DNA of 64,000 nucleotides from an uncultured Prevotellaceae bacterium (GCA_905207705.1 CAJLMA010000002.1:1-64000); one strand, 5' to 3'. Counted from the first letter of the stretch, positions 52,857-62,064 are shown. A program made the numbers and translations. Notes: a model not told the origin generated them from the sequence alone.

Positions 52857-53621
52857 ATGAATAAAAAATTTGTCAAAGATTTCATTGTAGTTGAAAACAA
52901 AAAATTGAATTCTTTCAATAGTTTGTTAAAACTAAAGCCCTTGGATGGAATTATGCCTGAGGTGGAGCCCGGGCAATTTGTTCAAATCTATATTGAAGGA
53001 AGCAAAAATACATTTTTGCGTCGGCCAATCTCTATAAACAATGTTGAAAATGGACAATTATGGCTGCTCGTAAAGGAAGTTGGAGATGGAACACATGCCT
53101 TAGTTTCTACTCCCGTTAACGGCATAATAAATATGGTTCTGCCGTTGGGTAAAGGATTTAGCTTAAGTTCAAGCAAAACATTATTAATAGGTGGAGGTGT
53201 TGGAATCGCTCCACTTCTATTGCTTGGAAAATGCTTAAAGGAACGTAATGCTGACGTTACATTCTTACTTGGTGCTAAAACAAAAGATGAACTTATAGAA
53301 CTTGAAGAATTTGCACAATACGGACAAGTTTGTTTGTCAACTGAAGATGGTACTTCTGGTGAAAAAGGGTTTGTGACTCAACATAGCATATTAAACTGTG
53401 ATTTTGATAAAATACAATGTTGTGGACCGTTACCTATGATGAAGGCTGTAGCAAAAATTGCGATGGCACGAGGTATCAATTGTGAAGTGTCTCTTGAAAA
53501 CATGATGGCATGTGGACTTGGAGCTTGTTTATGTTGCGTAGAAGATACGAAGTCTGGTAATGTATGTGTGTGCCAAGATGGCCCGGTATTTAATATAAAT
53601 GATTTGAAATGGCAAATTTAA
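52857..53621 (+). CDS. pyrK: Dihydroorotate dehydrogenase B, electron transfer subunit
   Basis: This is a 254-residue subunit that passes electrons from the PyrD FMN to NAD+ through FAD and a [2Fe-2S] cluster. It has the FAD-binding FLRRPISINNVENGQLWLL split at residues ~57-75, the NAD-binding GGGVGIAPLLLLGKCL and CGPLPMMKAV. The cluster-binding cysteines lie in MACGLGACLCCVEDTKSGN and CVCQDGPVF. It overlaps pyrD by 13 bp, which fits tight coupling of the two subunits. Confidence 0.95.
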   Translation: MNKKFVKDFIVVENKKLNSFNSLLKLKPLDGIMPEVEPGQFVQIYIEGSKNTFLRRPISINNVENGQLWLLVKEVGDGTHALVSTPVNGIINMVLPLGKGFSLSSSKTLLIGGGVGIAPLLLLGKCLKERNADVTFLLGAKTKDELIELEEFAQYGQVCLSTEDGTSGEKGFVTQHSILNCDFDKIQCCGPLPMMKAVAKIAMARGINCEVSLENMMACGLGACLCCVEDTKSGNVCVCQDGPVFNINDLKWQI

Positions 53622-54520
53622 GTGTAAAAATAGGCAATTTAGAATTGAAAAACCCGGTAATGACAGCATCCGGGACATTCGGATATGGTGAGGAATTTGC
53701 CGATTTTATAGATTTGGCAAGGATAGGAGGCATAATTGTAAAAGGAACTACATTGCATCATCGGGAAGGCAATCCTTATCCTCGCATGGTCGAAACCCCT
53801 TCTGGCATGTTGAACGCTGTAGGCCTTCAGAACAAGGGCGTGGATTATTTTATCGAGAAGATATACCCACGCATAAAAGACATCGATACTCAAATCATAG
53901 TGAATGTCTCGGGCAGTACTGAAATGGATTATGTGAAAGTTTGCGAAAAATTGCAACCTCTTGAAAAAATAAATGCTGTCGAAATAAACATTTCATGTCC
54001 TAATGTAAAACAAGGCGGAATGGCATTTGGTACAACATGCACAGGAGCGCATAACGTAGTTAGTACAGTGAGGAAAGCGTTTGGCAAAACAATGATTGTT
54101 AAGTTGTCTCCTAATGTAACCGACATAACTGAAATTGCAAAAGCGGTTGAAGATGCCGGAGCTGATGCTGTTTCTTTGACAAATACTTTTCTTGGCATGG
54201 CTATAAATGTTGATACTCGCCGACCTTATCTTTCTACAATAACAGGAGGCTTGTCGGGGGCTTGTATAAGGCCAATTGCTGTGAGAATGGTGTGGCAAGT
54301 GGCAAATGCCGTTAAAATTCCAATTGTTGGATTGGGAGGTATAATGAATGGACGTGACGCTATTGAATTTATTTTGGCTGGTGCTACTGCAATACAAGTT
54401 GGAACTGCAAATTTCATTGATCCAACCGTCACAGTCAAAATTGTTGATTATATAAATTCTTATTTGGACAAAAACAATATCAAAGATGTGAATGATATTA
54501 TTGGCGGTATGATTGTGTGA
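53609..54520 (+). CDS. pyrD: Dihydroorotate dehydrogenase B, catalytic subunit
   Basis: This 303-residue FMN TIM-barrel enzyme oxidises dihydroorotate to orotate in pyrimidine synthesis. It has NPVMTASGTFGYGEEF at the start, GNPYPRMVETPSGMLNAVGLQN, the active-site NISCPNVKQGG with the class 1B Cys, and C-terminal VGLGGIMNGRDAIEFILAGATAIQVGT. The class 1B form with PyrK uses NAD+, suited to an anaerobe. It is followed by a terminator. Confidence 0.96.
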   Translation: MANLSVKIGNLELKNPVMTASGTFGYGEEFADFIDLARIGGIIVKGTTLHHREGNPYPRMVETPSGMLNAVGLQNKGVDYFIEKIYPRIKDIDTQIIVNVSGSTEMDYVKVCEKLQPLEKINAVEINISCPNVKQGGMAFGTTCTGAHNVVSTVRKAFGKTMIVKLSPNVTDITEIAKAVEDAGADAVSLTNTFLGMAINVDTRRPYLSTITGGLSGACIRPIAVRMVWQVANAVKIPIVGLGGIMNGRDAIEFILAGATAIQVGTANFIDPTVTVKIVDYINSYLDKNNIKDVNDIIGGMIV

Positions 54521-54550
54521 GTGGGGATTTTATCCTCGATATAAATATTC

Positions 54551-54592
54551 AAAGACGCTACAATCTAATTTGAACTTTGTGGCGTCTTTTTA
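54551..54592 (+). terminator. Terminator after pyrD
   Basis: AAAGACGCTACAA (54551-54563) pairs with TTGTGGCGTCTTT (one G-U pair), followed by TTTAG. It also shows that the long frame starting at 54577 begins inside the stem, so the next gene starts at 54613. Confidence 0.85.
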
Positions 54593-54612
54593 GCTTTCTA
54601 AATTTATGTAAT

Positions 54613-55308
54613 ATGAGTAATAAAATTTTGCTTATGTTTGCTATTTTGGTACTGTTGCTCATGATTCCGTTCAAGGCGATTGCTAATGGGAACAGGAGCG
54701 ATATTATGGTATATGAGCAAATATCAACCGATGATATACTCTTGAAAAAAGGGTTGCAACTTACTCGATATATGTACCGACTTGCTGAAACTTCAACCTA
54801 TGTAGAAGCAATAACGAGTTCTGAGCACGTTAATGAGATTATAAACGGCATTAAAGGCCAGAATATTAATATTCCATGCAAAGTGTTTTCCATTTCGAAT
54901 ATCGATAGCGCATTTTATGCCTCATCATATTTCTCAAGATTGCTTACATCTATTCCGAGTGATATAAGAAAATATGTGGAGAATAAGGTGTTAGCAAGTA
55001 TTCCTTCGCTATTAAACGGAAAATCTGCACATAACATTGCAGCGACGTCAATGTTGATCGCAGACGATGTTTTTATATGTGATAGAGTAGACCGGCCTAT
55101 TTTATACTTATATATTTATAATGGTAATTGTCATAGCATAGTAACTTTTATTCCAAATGAAAGCCATATTGTAAAAGCCAGTGCTTGTTTTATAATAGAT
55201 TCCGACATGAACCAATTAAAGTCAATTGATAATGTTAAAGCCTATTTGGAAGAAAAATTAGTTGTTAACGGAATAAAAGTTGAGCAAGAGCAATTGCATA
55301 ATGACTAA
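54613..55308 (+). CDS. Exported protein of unknown function
   Basis: This is a 231-residue protein with an N-terminal signal peptide or anchor (residues ~4-24, ILLMFAILVLLLMIPFKAIA, then NG). The rest is soluble and mixed alpha/beta, with LLKKGLQLTRYMYRLAET near residue 45, a central TSIPSDIRKYVENKVLASIP and a long C-terminal helix. No catalytic motif or known domain is recognised. It stands alone after the pyrD terminator, with no clear promoter in the short gap. ATG 54613 was chosen because the longer frame starts inside that terminator. Confidence 0.7.
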   Translation: MSNKILLMFAILVLLLMIPFKAIANGNRSDIMVYEQISTDDILLKKGLQLTRYMYRLAETSTYVEAITSSEHVNEIINGIKGQNINIPCKVFSISNIDSAFYASSYFSRLLTSIPSDIRKYVENKVLASIPSLLNGKSAHNIAATSMLIADDVFICDRVDRPILYLYIYNGNCHSIVTFIPNESHIVKASACFIIDSDMNQLKSIDNVKAYLEEKLVVNGIKVEQEQLHND

Positions 55309-55546
55309 TATAAATATTTAGAATTATTAGTGACTTTTGTGAACACAATACGTTGGGTAAATCATACAAATTTTGAAAAAGTATTTATTTTCGCAAGCAC
55401 TTTATTTAACCATAATTCATATTATGTTAAATTAAATATGCTAATAAATTAATTTTCAGATATTTATAAATATTAAAAATCTTTTTAATGTAGTTCCCTA
55501 CTCTCCACTTAAATTACCACACTGCAATTATTTAAATTTAATTATT

Positions 55547-55755
55547 ATGAATAAGAGTATTTTTGTATTTCTTTTGATAGCTTTTATTTTTTAAGTTGTT
55601 TGTTCTTTTATTGTTGTTATATCTTGGTTATAAATATTTGCCTAAGATAATACGCTGGTTAAGACAAAAGTTAAATTTTGAACAAATAATAGGCATTTTT
55701 CGTTATGACAAGGATGGTTCATCCTTATCGAATTTAAAAATTTATTTATGTTTTT
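55547..55755 (+). pseudogene. Possible frameshifted small membrane protein
   Basis: ATG 55547 opens a 15-codon hydrophobic frame (MNKSIFVFLLIAFIF) that stops just after a run of six T. The next frame continues with KLFVLLLLLYLGYKYLPKII, then RWLRQKLNFEQIIGIFRYDK, to a stop near 55755. Removing one T would give a single ~69-residue protein with one or two membrane helices and a basic soluble end. This may be a real frameshift, a sequencing error in a homopolymer, or chance in AT-rich DNA. Confidence 0.35.
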
Positions 55756-55875
55756 AAACATGTCCATTTTCAGTGGACAGTAGTGAACTGGCATTTTACC
55801 TCTTTTGGGGATATTTTATTTTACGACTATCTATTGTTTTGTGTCCTAATTGGCTTGATTCAAATTAAACTCATA

Positions 55876-55938
55876 ACACATAAAAACATAGAGATAAGAC
55901 TCAGCTATATAAATGCTGAGTCTTATCTCTATTGTGTT
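55876..55938. terminator. Terminator of lepA (bidirectional)
   Basis: A perfect 16-bp stem AGAGATAAGACTCAGC (55890-55905) with its complement at 55915-55930 is enclosed by AACACA/TGTGTT pairing and A/T runs. It lies 14 bp after the lepA stop on the minus strand. Confidence 0.9.
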
Positions 55939-55951
55939 AATTATCAATAAA

Positions 55952-57739
55952 TTAATCTAATTTGAGAACTGCGAGGAATGCTTTTTGTGGGACTTCCACT
56001 GAACCAATTTGTTTCATTCTCTTTTTACCAGCTTTCTGTTTTTCAAGCAATTTACGTTTTCGGCTCACATCACCTCCGTAACATTTTGCTGTCACATCTT
56101 TTCTAACAGCTTTAATGGTTTCTCGAGCTATAATTTTAGCACCTATCGCAGCTTGTATTGCGATTTCAAACTGTTGACGAGGAATCAATTCTTTCAATTT
56201 TTCGCACATACGTCGGCCAAAGGTCGCAGCATTATCAAAATGCGTCAATGTACTTAAAGCATCAACAGGTTCACCATTTAATAAAATATCTAATTTTACA
56301 AGTTTAGAATTTCTAAAATCATGGATATGATAATCAAATGATGCATAACCTTTAGAAATACTCTTTAATTTGTCGTAGAAATCAATGACAATTTCGCCCA
56401 AAGGCAAATCAAATGTTAGTTCTATTCTATTACCTGATATATACTCCTGCTTAACAAGTTCGCCTCGTTTCCCTAAACATAGAGTCATAATCGAACCTAT
56501 ATAGTCAGTAACGGTTATAATAGATGCCCTTATGTAAGGTTCTTCAATGTGATCGATTACTGTTGGATCTGGCATTCCGGCAGGATTATGAACTTCGGTC
56601 ATACCTCCTTTTTTATCATAAACCTTATAAGACACATTTGGAACTGTAGTAATAACTTCCATGTTATACTCTCGGCTTAAACGTTCCTGAACAATCTCCA
56701 TGTGCAGTAATCCTAAAAAACCGCAACGGAATCCAAAACCCAATGCGATGGAAGATTCGGGCTGGAATGTCAATGAAGCGTCATTTAGCTGAAGTTTCTC
56801 TAAAGATGCCCTCAAATTCTCAAAATCTTCATTTACAATTGGGTAAACTCCGGCAAATACCATTGGCTTCACTTCTTGGAATCCTTCTATTGCTTTCAAG
56901 CATGGGTTGTCTACATGTGTAATAGTATCCCCTACTCTAACTTCTTTTGATGTCTTGATTCCTGATATTATATACCCAACATTTCCAGCCGAAAGTTGTT
57001 CTCTTGGAGACATTGTCAATTTGAGAACACCTATTTCATCAGCATGATATTCTTTGTCGGTACTCACAAATTTCACGAAATCATCCTTTTTTAAAGTACC
57101 GTTTATAATCTTAAAATATGCTATAATACCACGAAATGGATTAAATACAGAGTCGAAAATCAACGCTTGCAAAGGAGCATTAGGATCCCCTTTAGGTGCA
57201 GGAACTCTGTTTACTATTGCTTCGAGTATCTCATCCACACCAATGCCTGTTTTTCCACTTGCCCTGATTATCTCCTCGCGCTTGCATCCCAACAAGTCCA
57301 CGATCTGATCTTCTACTTCTTCAGGCTTTGCGCTATCGAGGTCGACTTTGTTTATTACAGGAATAATTTCGAGATTATTGTCGATGGCCATGTACAGGTT
57401 GGATATTGTTTGTGCCTGAATACCTTGTGAAGCATCCACAATCAACAACGCGCCTTCACATGCAGCTATCGAACGAGAAACTTCATAAGAAAAATCGACA
57501 TGTCCCGGGGTGTCAATCAAATTTAATATATACTCTTCACCCTCATGGAAATATTGCATTTGAATTGCGTGACTTTTAATAGTAATTCCTCTTTCACGCT
57601 CTAAATCCATGTCATCTAATACTTGGTCTTGAAGATCTTTTCCACAAACAGTTTTTGTTCGTTCGAGCAGTCTGTCAGCCAATGTGCTTTTACCGTGGTC
57701 GATATGTGCAATAATACAGAAATTCCTAATATTGTTCAT
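55952..57739 (-). CDS. lepA: Elongation factor 4 (LepA)
   Basis: This is a 595-residue ribosome-associated GTPase that acts in initiation and translocation quality control. The G motifs are AHIDHGKSTLADRLL (G1), the RERGITIKS switch region, DTPGHVDFSYEVSRS (G3) and NKVDL (G4). EF-G-like domains follow, and the LepA-specific C-terminal domain ends in KKRMKQIGSVEVPQKAFLAV. Length is standard. It has its own promoter upstream, so it is probably a single transcription unit. Confidence 0.97.
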   Translation of the reverse strand: MNNIRNFCIIAHIDHGKSTLADRLLERTKTVCGKDLQDQVLDDMDLERERGITIKSHAIQMQYFHEGEEYILNLIDTPGHVDFSYEVSRSIAACEGALLIVDASQGIQAQTISNLYMAIDNNLEIIPVINKVDLDSAKPEEVEDQIVDLLGCKREEIIRASGKTGIGVDEILEAIVNRVPAPKGDPNAPLQALIFDSVFNPFRGIIAYFKIINGTLKKDDFVKFVSTDKEYHADEIGVLKLTMSPREQLSAGNVGYIISGIKTSKEVRVGDTITHVDNPCLKAIEGFQEVKPMVFAGVYPIVNEDFENLRASLEKLQLNDASLTFQPESSIALGFGFRCGFLGLLHMEIVQERLSREYNMEVITTVPNVSYKVYDKKGGMTEVHNPAGMPDPTVIDHIEEPYIRASIITVTDYIGSIMTLCLGKRGELVKQEYISGNRIELTFDLPLGEIVIDFYDKLKSISKGYASFDYHIHDFRNSKLVKLDILLNGEPVDALSTLTHFDNAATFGRRMCEKLKELIPRQQFEIAIQAAIGAKIIARETIKAVRKDVTAKCYGGDVSRKRKLLEKQKAGKKRMKQIGSVEVPQKAFLAVLKLD

Positions 57740-57764
57740 GTGTCTATAATGCCAATTCTTTATA

Positions 57765-57797
57765 CAAAGATAATGAGAAAAAGTGAAATAGGCACAA
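57765..57797 (-). promoter_or_regulatory. Promoter of lepA
   Basis: Minus-strand TATCTTTG (57772-57765) with a TTG at 57797-57795, spacing 22 bp, slightly long. The -7 box is a perfect match. Confidence 0.65.
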
Positions 57798-57833
57798 CTT
57801 GTAACATTGATGCCATGAAATGTGATGTAAAGT

Positions 57834-58592
57834 TTATATTTTAAGTATCAATCCATCATAAGCAAATCGGACATTCGACGGTAACATTTTAGAAGCCTCT
57901 TCGTGTAAACCCATGTCATGGCTCATATGAATAAGATAAGCTTTTTCCGGTTGTATTTTTGAAATAACACTCAATGTTTCAGCCAATGACATGTGGGACA
58001 TGTGCTCGCTTATTCGCAATGAATTTATAACAAGTAAGGGAATCCCTTTTAGTCGAGCAATTACATTGTCATCTATATATTTAGCATCAGTGATATATGC
58101 TATTTTACCTATTAAAAAACCGGAAATCAAAAGTTTGTAATGCCATATCGGCAACGGAGTGATTTTAATATCGTCTACATAAAAATCGGATTCGCATATT
58201 TCCTTCATTTCAAATGTTGGTACACCGGGATAAGTATGTTCCAAGAAGCAATAAGGCAATCGCGTGCGAATGTCATTCAATACATCTTTTCTCGCATATA
58301 CTGGAAATGGCTTACATGCGCAAAAGGGTCTTAAATCATCAATTCCTCCAACATGGTCATAATGGCTATGAGTCACAAGCAGTGCATCAGGTGTATTATA
58401 ACGTGCTCGCAAAATTTGAGTTCTGAAATCAGGTCCACAATCAATCAATATATTATGATTGTTATCAAAATGGATTATTGCCGATGTTCTTAAACGTTTA
58501 TTTCTTAAATCATTTGATTTGCATACCTTGCAATTGCATCCGATTTGAGGTACCCCTGTAGAAGTCCCTGTTCCCAAAAATTCTATTTCCAT
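57834..58592 (-). CDS. MBL-fold metallo-hydrolase (PhnP-like)
   Basis: This is a 252-residue cytoplasmic protein of the metallo-beta-lactamase superfamily. It begins FLGTGTSTGVPQIGCNCKVC, a Cys-rich start seen in PhnP-type phosphodiesterases. It has the metal-binding THSHYDHVGGIDDLRPF and IYITDAKYIDDN-like AYITDAKYID, and a late LIHMSHD. PhnP hydrolyses cyclic ribose phosphates; members in Bacteroidota without a phn cluster have no proven substrate. It lies 80 bp after murB on the same strand. Confidence 0.85.
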   Translation of the reverse strand: MEIEFLGTGTSTGVPQIGCNCKVCKSNDLRNKRLRTSAIIHFDNNHNILIDCGPDFRTQILRARYNTPDALLVTHSHYDHVGGIDDLRPFCACKPFPVYARKDVLNDIRTRLPYCFLEHTYPGVPTFEMKEICESDFYVDDIKITPLPIWHYKLLISGFLIGKIAYITDAKYIDDNVIARLKGIPLLVINSLRISEHMSHMSLAETLSVISKIQPEKAYLIHMSHDMGLHEEASKMLPSNVRFAYDGLILKI

Positions 58593-58672
58593 TATTTAAA
58601 CTGTTTCAGCTAACTAAAAATACCTTCTAATATTTGAAAATAAAATCTTGACTGCCCATACAACTTTTATGG

Positions 58673-59695
58673 TTAAAAAATTATATTAGCTTCAGGCGAC
58701 AACAATATTCCGTATTTTTTATAAACAGTGTCGATGATGTATTTACACAATTCCATAACATCTCCAGAACTTGCCTTGCCATCGTTTGCTATGACTAAAC
58801 ATTGCTTCTCATATACATAGGCTCCTCCAATCTTAAATCCTTTAAGCCCGGCATTCTCAATAAGCCAACCAGCAGGAATCTTCACCATGTTATCTGCAAC
58901 TTGATAAAACGGCATTGACGGATACTGTTGGTATAGCATGTTGAACAACTCTTGTTCTACTATAGGATTTTTAAAGAAGCTTCCGACACTACCAATCTCC
59001 AATGGATTAGGAAGCTTCGAATTTCGCGTCTGTATTATTATGTTTCTTATAGCCGTCATTGATATTTCACTGTCGTCGGACATCGACTCTTTGTATTTCT
59101 TCAACGGTCCATATGTGAGCGTATATTGAGGCTTCTTGGATAATTTATATACAACCGACGTTACGATATATCTGTCTTTATATTCATTTTTAAATATACT
59201 GTCCCTATATCCGTATTTACATTGGTCATTAGTGAAAGTTTTTTCTTCTCCAGTTTTCTTGTCTATGCAATTTACCGTCGTTAATATTTCACATACTTCT
59301 ACTCCATAGCTTCCTATGTTCTGTACAGCACTGGCTCCAACTTCTCCCGGAATTGATGATAGGTTTTCTGCACCATAAAAGCCGTGACTTATGCAGAATT
59401 GCACAAAATCATCCCACACGATACCAGCCCCGGCCTCAATAATTACATAATCTTCAGTTTCTTTCAGAATATTGAGAAACTTGATTTTTGAATGCAGTAT
59501 TATACCGTCAAAATCATCTGCAAACACTAAATTGCTACCACCTCCTATCTGTAACGATTTATTTTGGGCATACAAATTTGAATTGAGTATGTCTTTTAAT
59601 TCAAGAACAGATTCATATTCAATAAAATATTTGCATTTTATGGGCAGATGCATTGTCGTTATATCTGCCAAGGAATAGTTTTCTATGCAGTTCAT
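58673..59695 (-). CDS. murB: UDP-N-acetylenolpyruvoylglucosamine reductase
   Basis: This is a 340-residue FAD enzyme that makes UDP-N-acetylmuramate for peptidoglycan. Its features include NYSLADITTMHLPIKCKYF at the start, the FAD-binding IGGGSNLVFADDFDG, SIPGEVGASAVQNIGSYGVEV, the catalytic YGYRDSIFKN and the Ser/Lys-containing GSVGSFFKNP. Glu near the C-terminus lies in LLSPEANIIF. It is of the long (type I, E. coli-like) form. It follows the lipoprotein gene by 6 bp. Confidence 0.96.
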   Translation of the reverse strand: MNCIENYSLADITTMHLPIKCKYFIEYESVLELKDILNSNLYAQNKSLQIGGGSNLVFADDFDGIILHSKIKFLNILKETEDYVIIEAGAGIVWDDFVQFCISHGFYGAENLSSIPGEVGASAVQNIGSYGVEVCEILTTVNCIDKKTGEEKTFTNDQCKYGYRDSIFKNEYKDRYIVTSVVYKLSKKPQYTLTYGPLKKYKESMSDDSEISMTAIRNIIIQTRNSKLPNPLEIGSVGSFFKNPIVEQELFNMLYQQYPSMPFYQVADNMVKIPAGWLIENAGLKGFKIGGAYVYEKQCLVIANDGKASSGDVMELCKYIIDTVYKKYGILLSPEANIIF

Positions 59696-59701
59696 TGCTG
59701 T

Positions 59702-60637
59702 TTACTTTCTAAAGTTGCTAAGTAATCCTTCTTCATCAAAAATCAAGTAGGTACCGGTAGTATAATACCAATATTCGCGTATCCCCGAATATGTCGGTAT
59801 TCGCTCTATATGATCGGGCGCACCTATTGAAAGGCGACATTCCTCTTTTGTCATATTTAACGCAATTTGGCCATTAATTATCAATTGCCAATTTTCATCA
59901 GAAATTAGTGGATATCGGTCTTTGGGATTTGTATAGGAGAACAAATCATTGAACCCTCGATGCAAATAATTATCGCGATACGACATAAACAGATAAGCTG
60001 TTTTATTGCCATCGTTAAATTCTACCAAGTAAGGATATACTTTATTTCCGGGATACACATTTGTAATTTCAACTTTTACATATTTTCGGCCATTGGTCAT
60101 CTCTCCGTTACGGTTGTACCATATTGGAGTCTTTACATACAACTCCATTCCGTATAATTTTTCTTTTAACCGTTCCACTTCATCCATATCAACAAGAAAT
60201 GGCACTTCCAATCTGTAATCTTTGGAAGCCCTCAAATCATCCATAGTCTTGTTTGTAGGATAAGTGAACGTCTTTCCTCCATATAGGAAATTTATGTTTA
60301 CAACGGCCCTATTATCGACAGCTATACTAATATAATAACCGTCAAATGTCAATATTTTCCCTGCTAATTGAAGAGTGTCTGTCAAATATTGGGATGATGG
60401 CGAGAATATATATTTTATATTGTTATCGGTAGCGTAAAAAGATTTCCCTTTTTCCCACTTGGGAAAAGTATCTATTCTAATTTCAATTGCAAGATTTTCA
60501 TCTTCGCCTCCATTAGAAACAACTCGGTTCACATCATCTTGAGTTATTTTCTTTGTACTTTCCACTCCTGTGAAACAGCTTGTCAGAGCAGTCAATAAAA
60601 TTATTATGTATAATGATTTTCTCCCCATCATTTTCAT
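59702..60637 (-). CDS. Lipoprotein with BamE/SmpA-like C-terminal segment
   Basis: This is a 311-residue protein with a lipoprotein signal peptide (KSLYIIILLTALTSC, Cys near residue 21). The central ~200 residues are beta-rich and unrecognised. The end, INGQIALNMTKEECRLSIGAPDHIE, then a YWYYTTGTYLIFDEEG stretch, resembles the SmpA/OmlA (BamE) fold used for protein-protein contacts at the outer membrane. The open frame extends 22 codons further, but the -7 box lies at 60655-60648, so ATG 60637 (or 60631, 60628) is the start. It probably leads a short operon with murB and the MBL gene. Confidence 0.72.
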   Translation of the reverse strand: MKMMGRKSLYIIILLTALTSCFTGVESTKKITQDDVNRVVSNGGEDENLAIEIRIDTFPKWEKGKSFYATDNNIKYIFSPSSQYLTDTLQLAGKILTFDGYYISIAVDNRAVVNINFLYGGKTFTYPTNKTMDDLRASKDYRLEVPFLVDMDEVERLKEKLYGMELYVKTPIWYNRNGEMTNGRKYVKVEITNVYPGNKVYPYLVEFNDGNKTAYLFMSYRDNYLHRGFNDLFSYTNPKDRYPLISDENWQLIINGQIALNMTKEECRLSIGAPDHIERIPTYSGIREYWYYTTGTYLIFDEEGLLSNFRK

Positions 60638-60647
60638 TTCAATAACA

Positions 60648-60677
60648 CAAAGATATGAAAATAGAGTGCAAAGTGAA
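60648..60677 (-). promoter_or_regulatory. Promoter of the lipoprotein-murB unit
   Basis: Minus-strand TATCTTTG (60655-60648) is preceded by TTTTTTCAC around 60680-60673. About 50 bp here closely resemble the fur promoter region, including an upstream AAATAAGCA. Confidence 0.7.
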
Positions 60678-60744
60678 AAAATGGGCCTGCTTATTTCGCG
60701 CATTCTAAAAGTTTTTTATTAAAATCAAATGAAAATTAATGATA

Positions 60745-60780
60745 TAAAAATGGAGAGAACTAAATAAATTCTCCCCATTC
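60745..60780 (-). terminator. Terminator of the fur-purA-DUF1015 operon
   Basis: TGGAGAGAA (60751-60759) pairs with TTCTCCCCA (60769-60777) with one mismatch. On the minus strand it is followed by TTTTTATAT. Confidence 0.7.
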
Positions 60781-60803
60781 GAAAAAATATTTTACAAATT
60801 ACC

Positions 60804-62051
60804 TCAATCGCGTAATTTATGTATAACCAATCCTGACCGTAACTTTGGTTCAAACCAAGTTGTCTTTGGCGGCAAGATATTCCCGGTATCAGCAATTTTA
60901 ATTAACTGCTGCATAGTCACGGGATACAACGCAATGGCTATCTTCATTTCACCACTGTCGACCCTTTTCTCCAGTTCGGACAATCCTCTTATGCCACCAA
61001 CGAAATCTATGCGCTTGTCACTGCGCAAATCGCCAATGCCCAAAATTTCCTTTAATATATATTTGGATGATATTGTGACATCAAGGCCTTCGATAGGATC
61101 ATCATCGTCATAAGTTCCCTTTTTAGCCGTTATGGAATACCAATTGTTATCCAAGTATATAGAAAAATTATGTATTCTTTGTGGTTTATATGGCTCTTGC
61201 CCTTTAGCTTCTATAACGAAATGTTCTGACAATCGTGCCAAGAATTCATCCTGGGTCAACCCATTTAAATCTTTTACAACGCGGTTGTAGTCTATGATTT
61301 TGAGATGCGATTCCGGAAAACATACGGCAAGAAAATAATTATATTCCTCTGTTCCGGTATGTTTGGGATTCTTCTGCGCCATTTCATGTCCTACAAGGGC
61401 TGCCGCAGCAGTCCTGTGATGTCCGTCGGCTATATATAGATTAGGAATCGTTTCAAATGTTTTAGTTATCAAATCGATAGTTTGGGCATTGTTGATTACC
61501 CAAAATGTGTGACCAAAACCATCACTTGAAACGAAATCATATTCCGGCGTTTTGGCAGTTTCTTCCGCGACAATGTTATCCAGAATGTTATTGTCGGGGT
61601 ATGCAAGAAAAACAGGTTCAATATTGGCATTCGTCACGCGAACATGTTTCATCCTGTCTTCTTCTTTGTCTCGTCGTGTCAATTCATGCTTTTTAATATG
61701 CCCTTGCATGTAATCGTCAACACTTGTGGCAACGACAAGGCCGTATTGCTTGTGGTCGCCCATAGTTTGAGCATAGATATAATATCTATCTTCTTTGTCT
61801 TGCAAGAGCCAGCCTTTATCTTGGAATAATTTGAAATTGCTGGCAGCACGTTCATACACACGCTCGTCATGTTCATCGACATCTGGAGAAAAGTCTATCT
61901 CGGGGCGAGTTATGTGATATAACGACATTTCGTTACCTGCGGCTTCAGCTCTGGCTTCGGCAGAATTAAGCACGTCATAAGGCCTTGCCACAACTTTTGT
62001 GACAAGCTTTTGGGGAGGACGTAATCCTTTGAACGGTTTTATCTTAGCCAT
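60804..62051 (-). CDS. DUF1015 family protein
   Basis: This is a 415-residue cytoplasmic protein of the DUF1015 (HTH-fold-unrelated, SpoIIIE-unrelated) family. It starts with AKIKPFKGLRPPQKLVTKVVARPYDVL, has the conserved YIADGHHRTAAAALVGHEM around residue 203 and YNYFLAVCFPESHLKIIDYNRVV around 245, and shows a regular alpha/beta pattern. The conserved His-His-Arg-containing DGHHR suggests an enzyme, but no reaction is established that I can name with confidence. It is the third gene of an operon with fur and purA, 13 bp after purA. Confidence 0.85.
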   Translation of the reverse strand: MAKIKPFKGLRPPQKLVTKVVARPYDVLNSAEARAEAAGNEMSLYHITRPEIDFSPDVDEHDERVYERAASNFKLFQDKGWLLQDKEDRYYIYAQTMGDHKQYGLVVATSVDDYMQGHIKKHELTRRDKEEDRMKHVRVTNANIEPVFLAYPDNNILDNIVAEETAKTPEYDFVSSDGFGHTFWVINNAQTIDLITKTFETIPNLYIADGHHRTAAAALVGHEMAQKNPKHTGTEEYNYFLAVCFPESHLKIIDYNRVVKDLNGLTQDEFLARLSEHFVIEAKGQEPYKPQRIHNFSIYLDNNWYSITAKKGTYDDDDPIEGLDVTISSKYILKEILGIGDLRSDKRIDFVGGIRGLSELEKRVDSGEMKIAIALYPVTMQQLIKIADTGNILPPKTTWFEPKLRSGLVIHKLRD

Positions 62052-62064
62052 AGCTATAAAGATA

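Larger units (their letters stand above)
55309..55951. other. AT-rich region with a possible broken small gene
   Basis: About 640 bp between the unknown exported protein and lepA. It holds a short membrane-peptide frame (listed separately), a TGTCCA/TGGACA inverted repeat at 55761-55779, and the lepA terminator at the right end. No intact gene of normal size is supported. Confidence 0.5.

Noticed and set aside
54577..54612. Longer N-terminus for the unknown exported protein
   Set aside because: It begins within the pyrD terminator; ATG 54613 gives a proper signal peptide.
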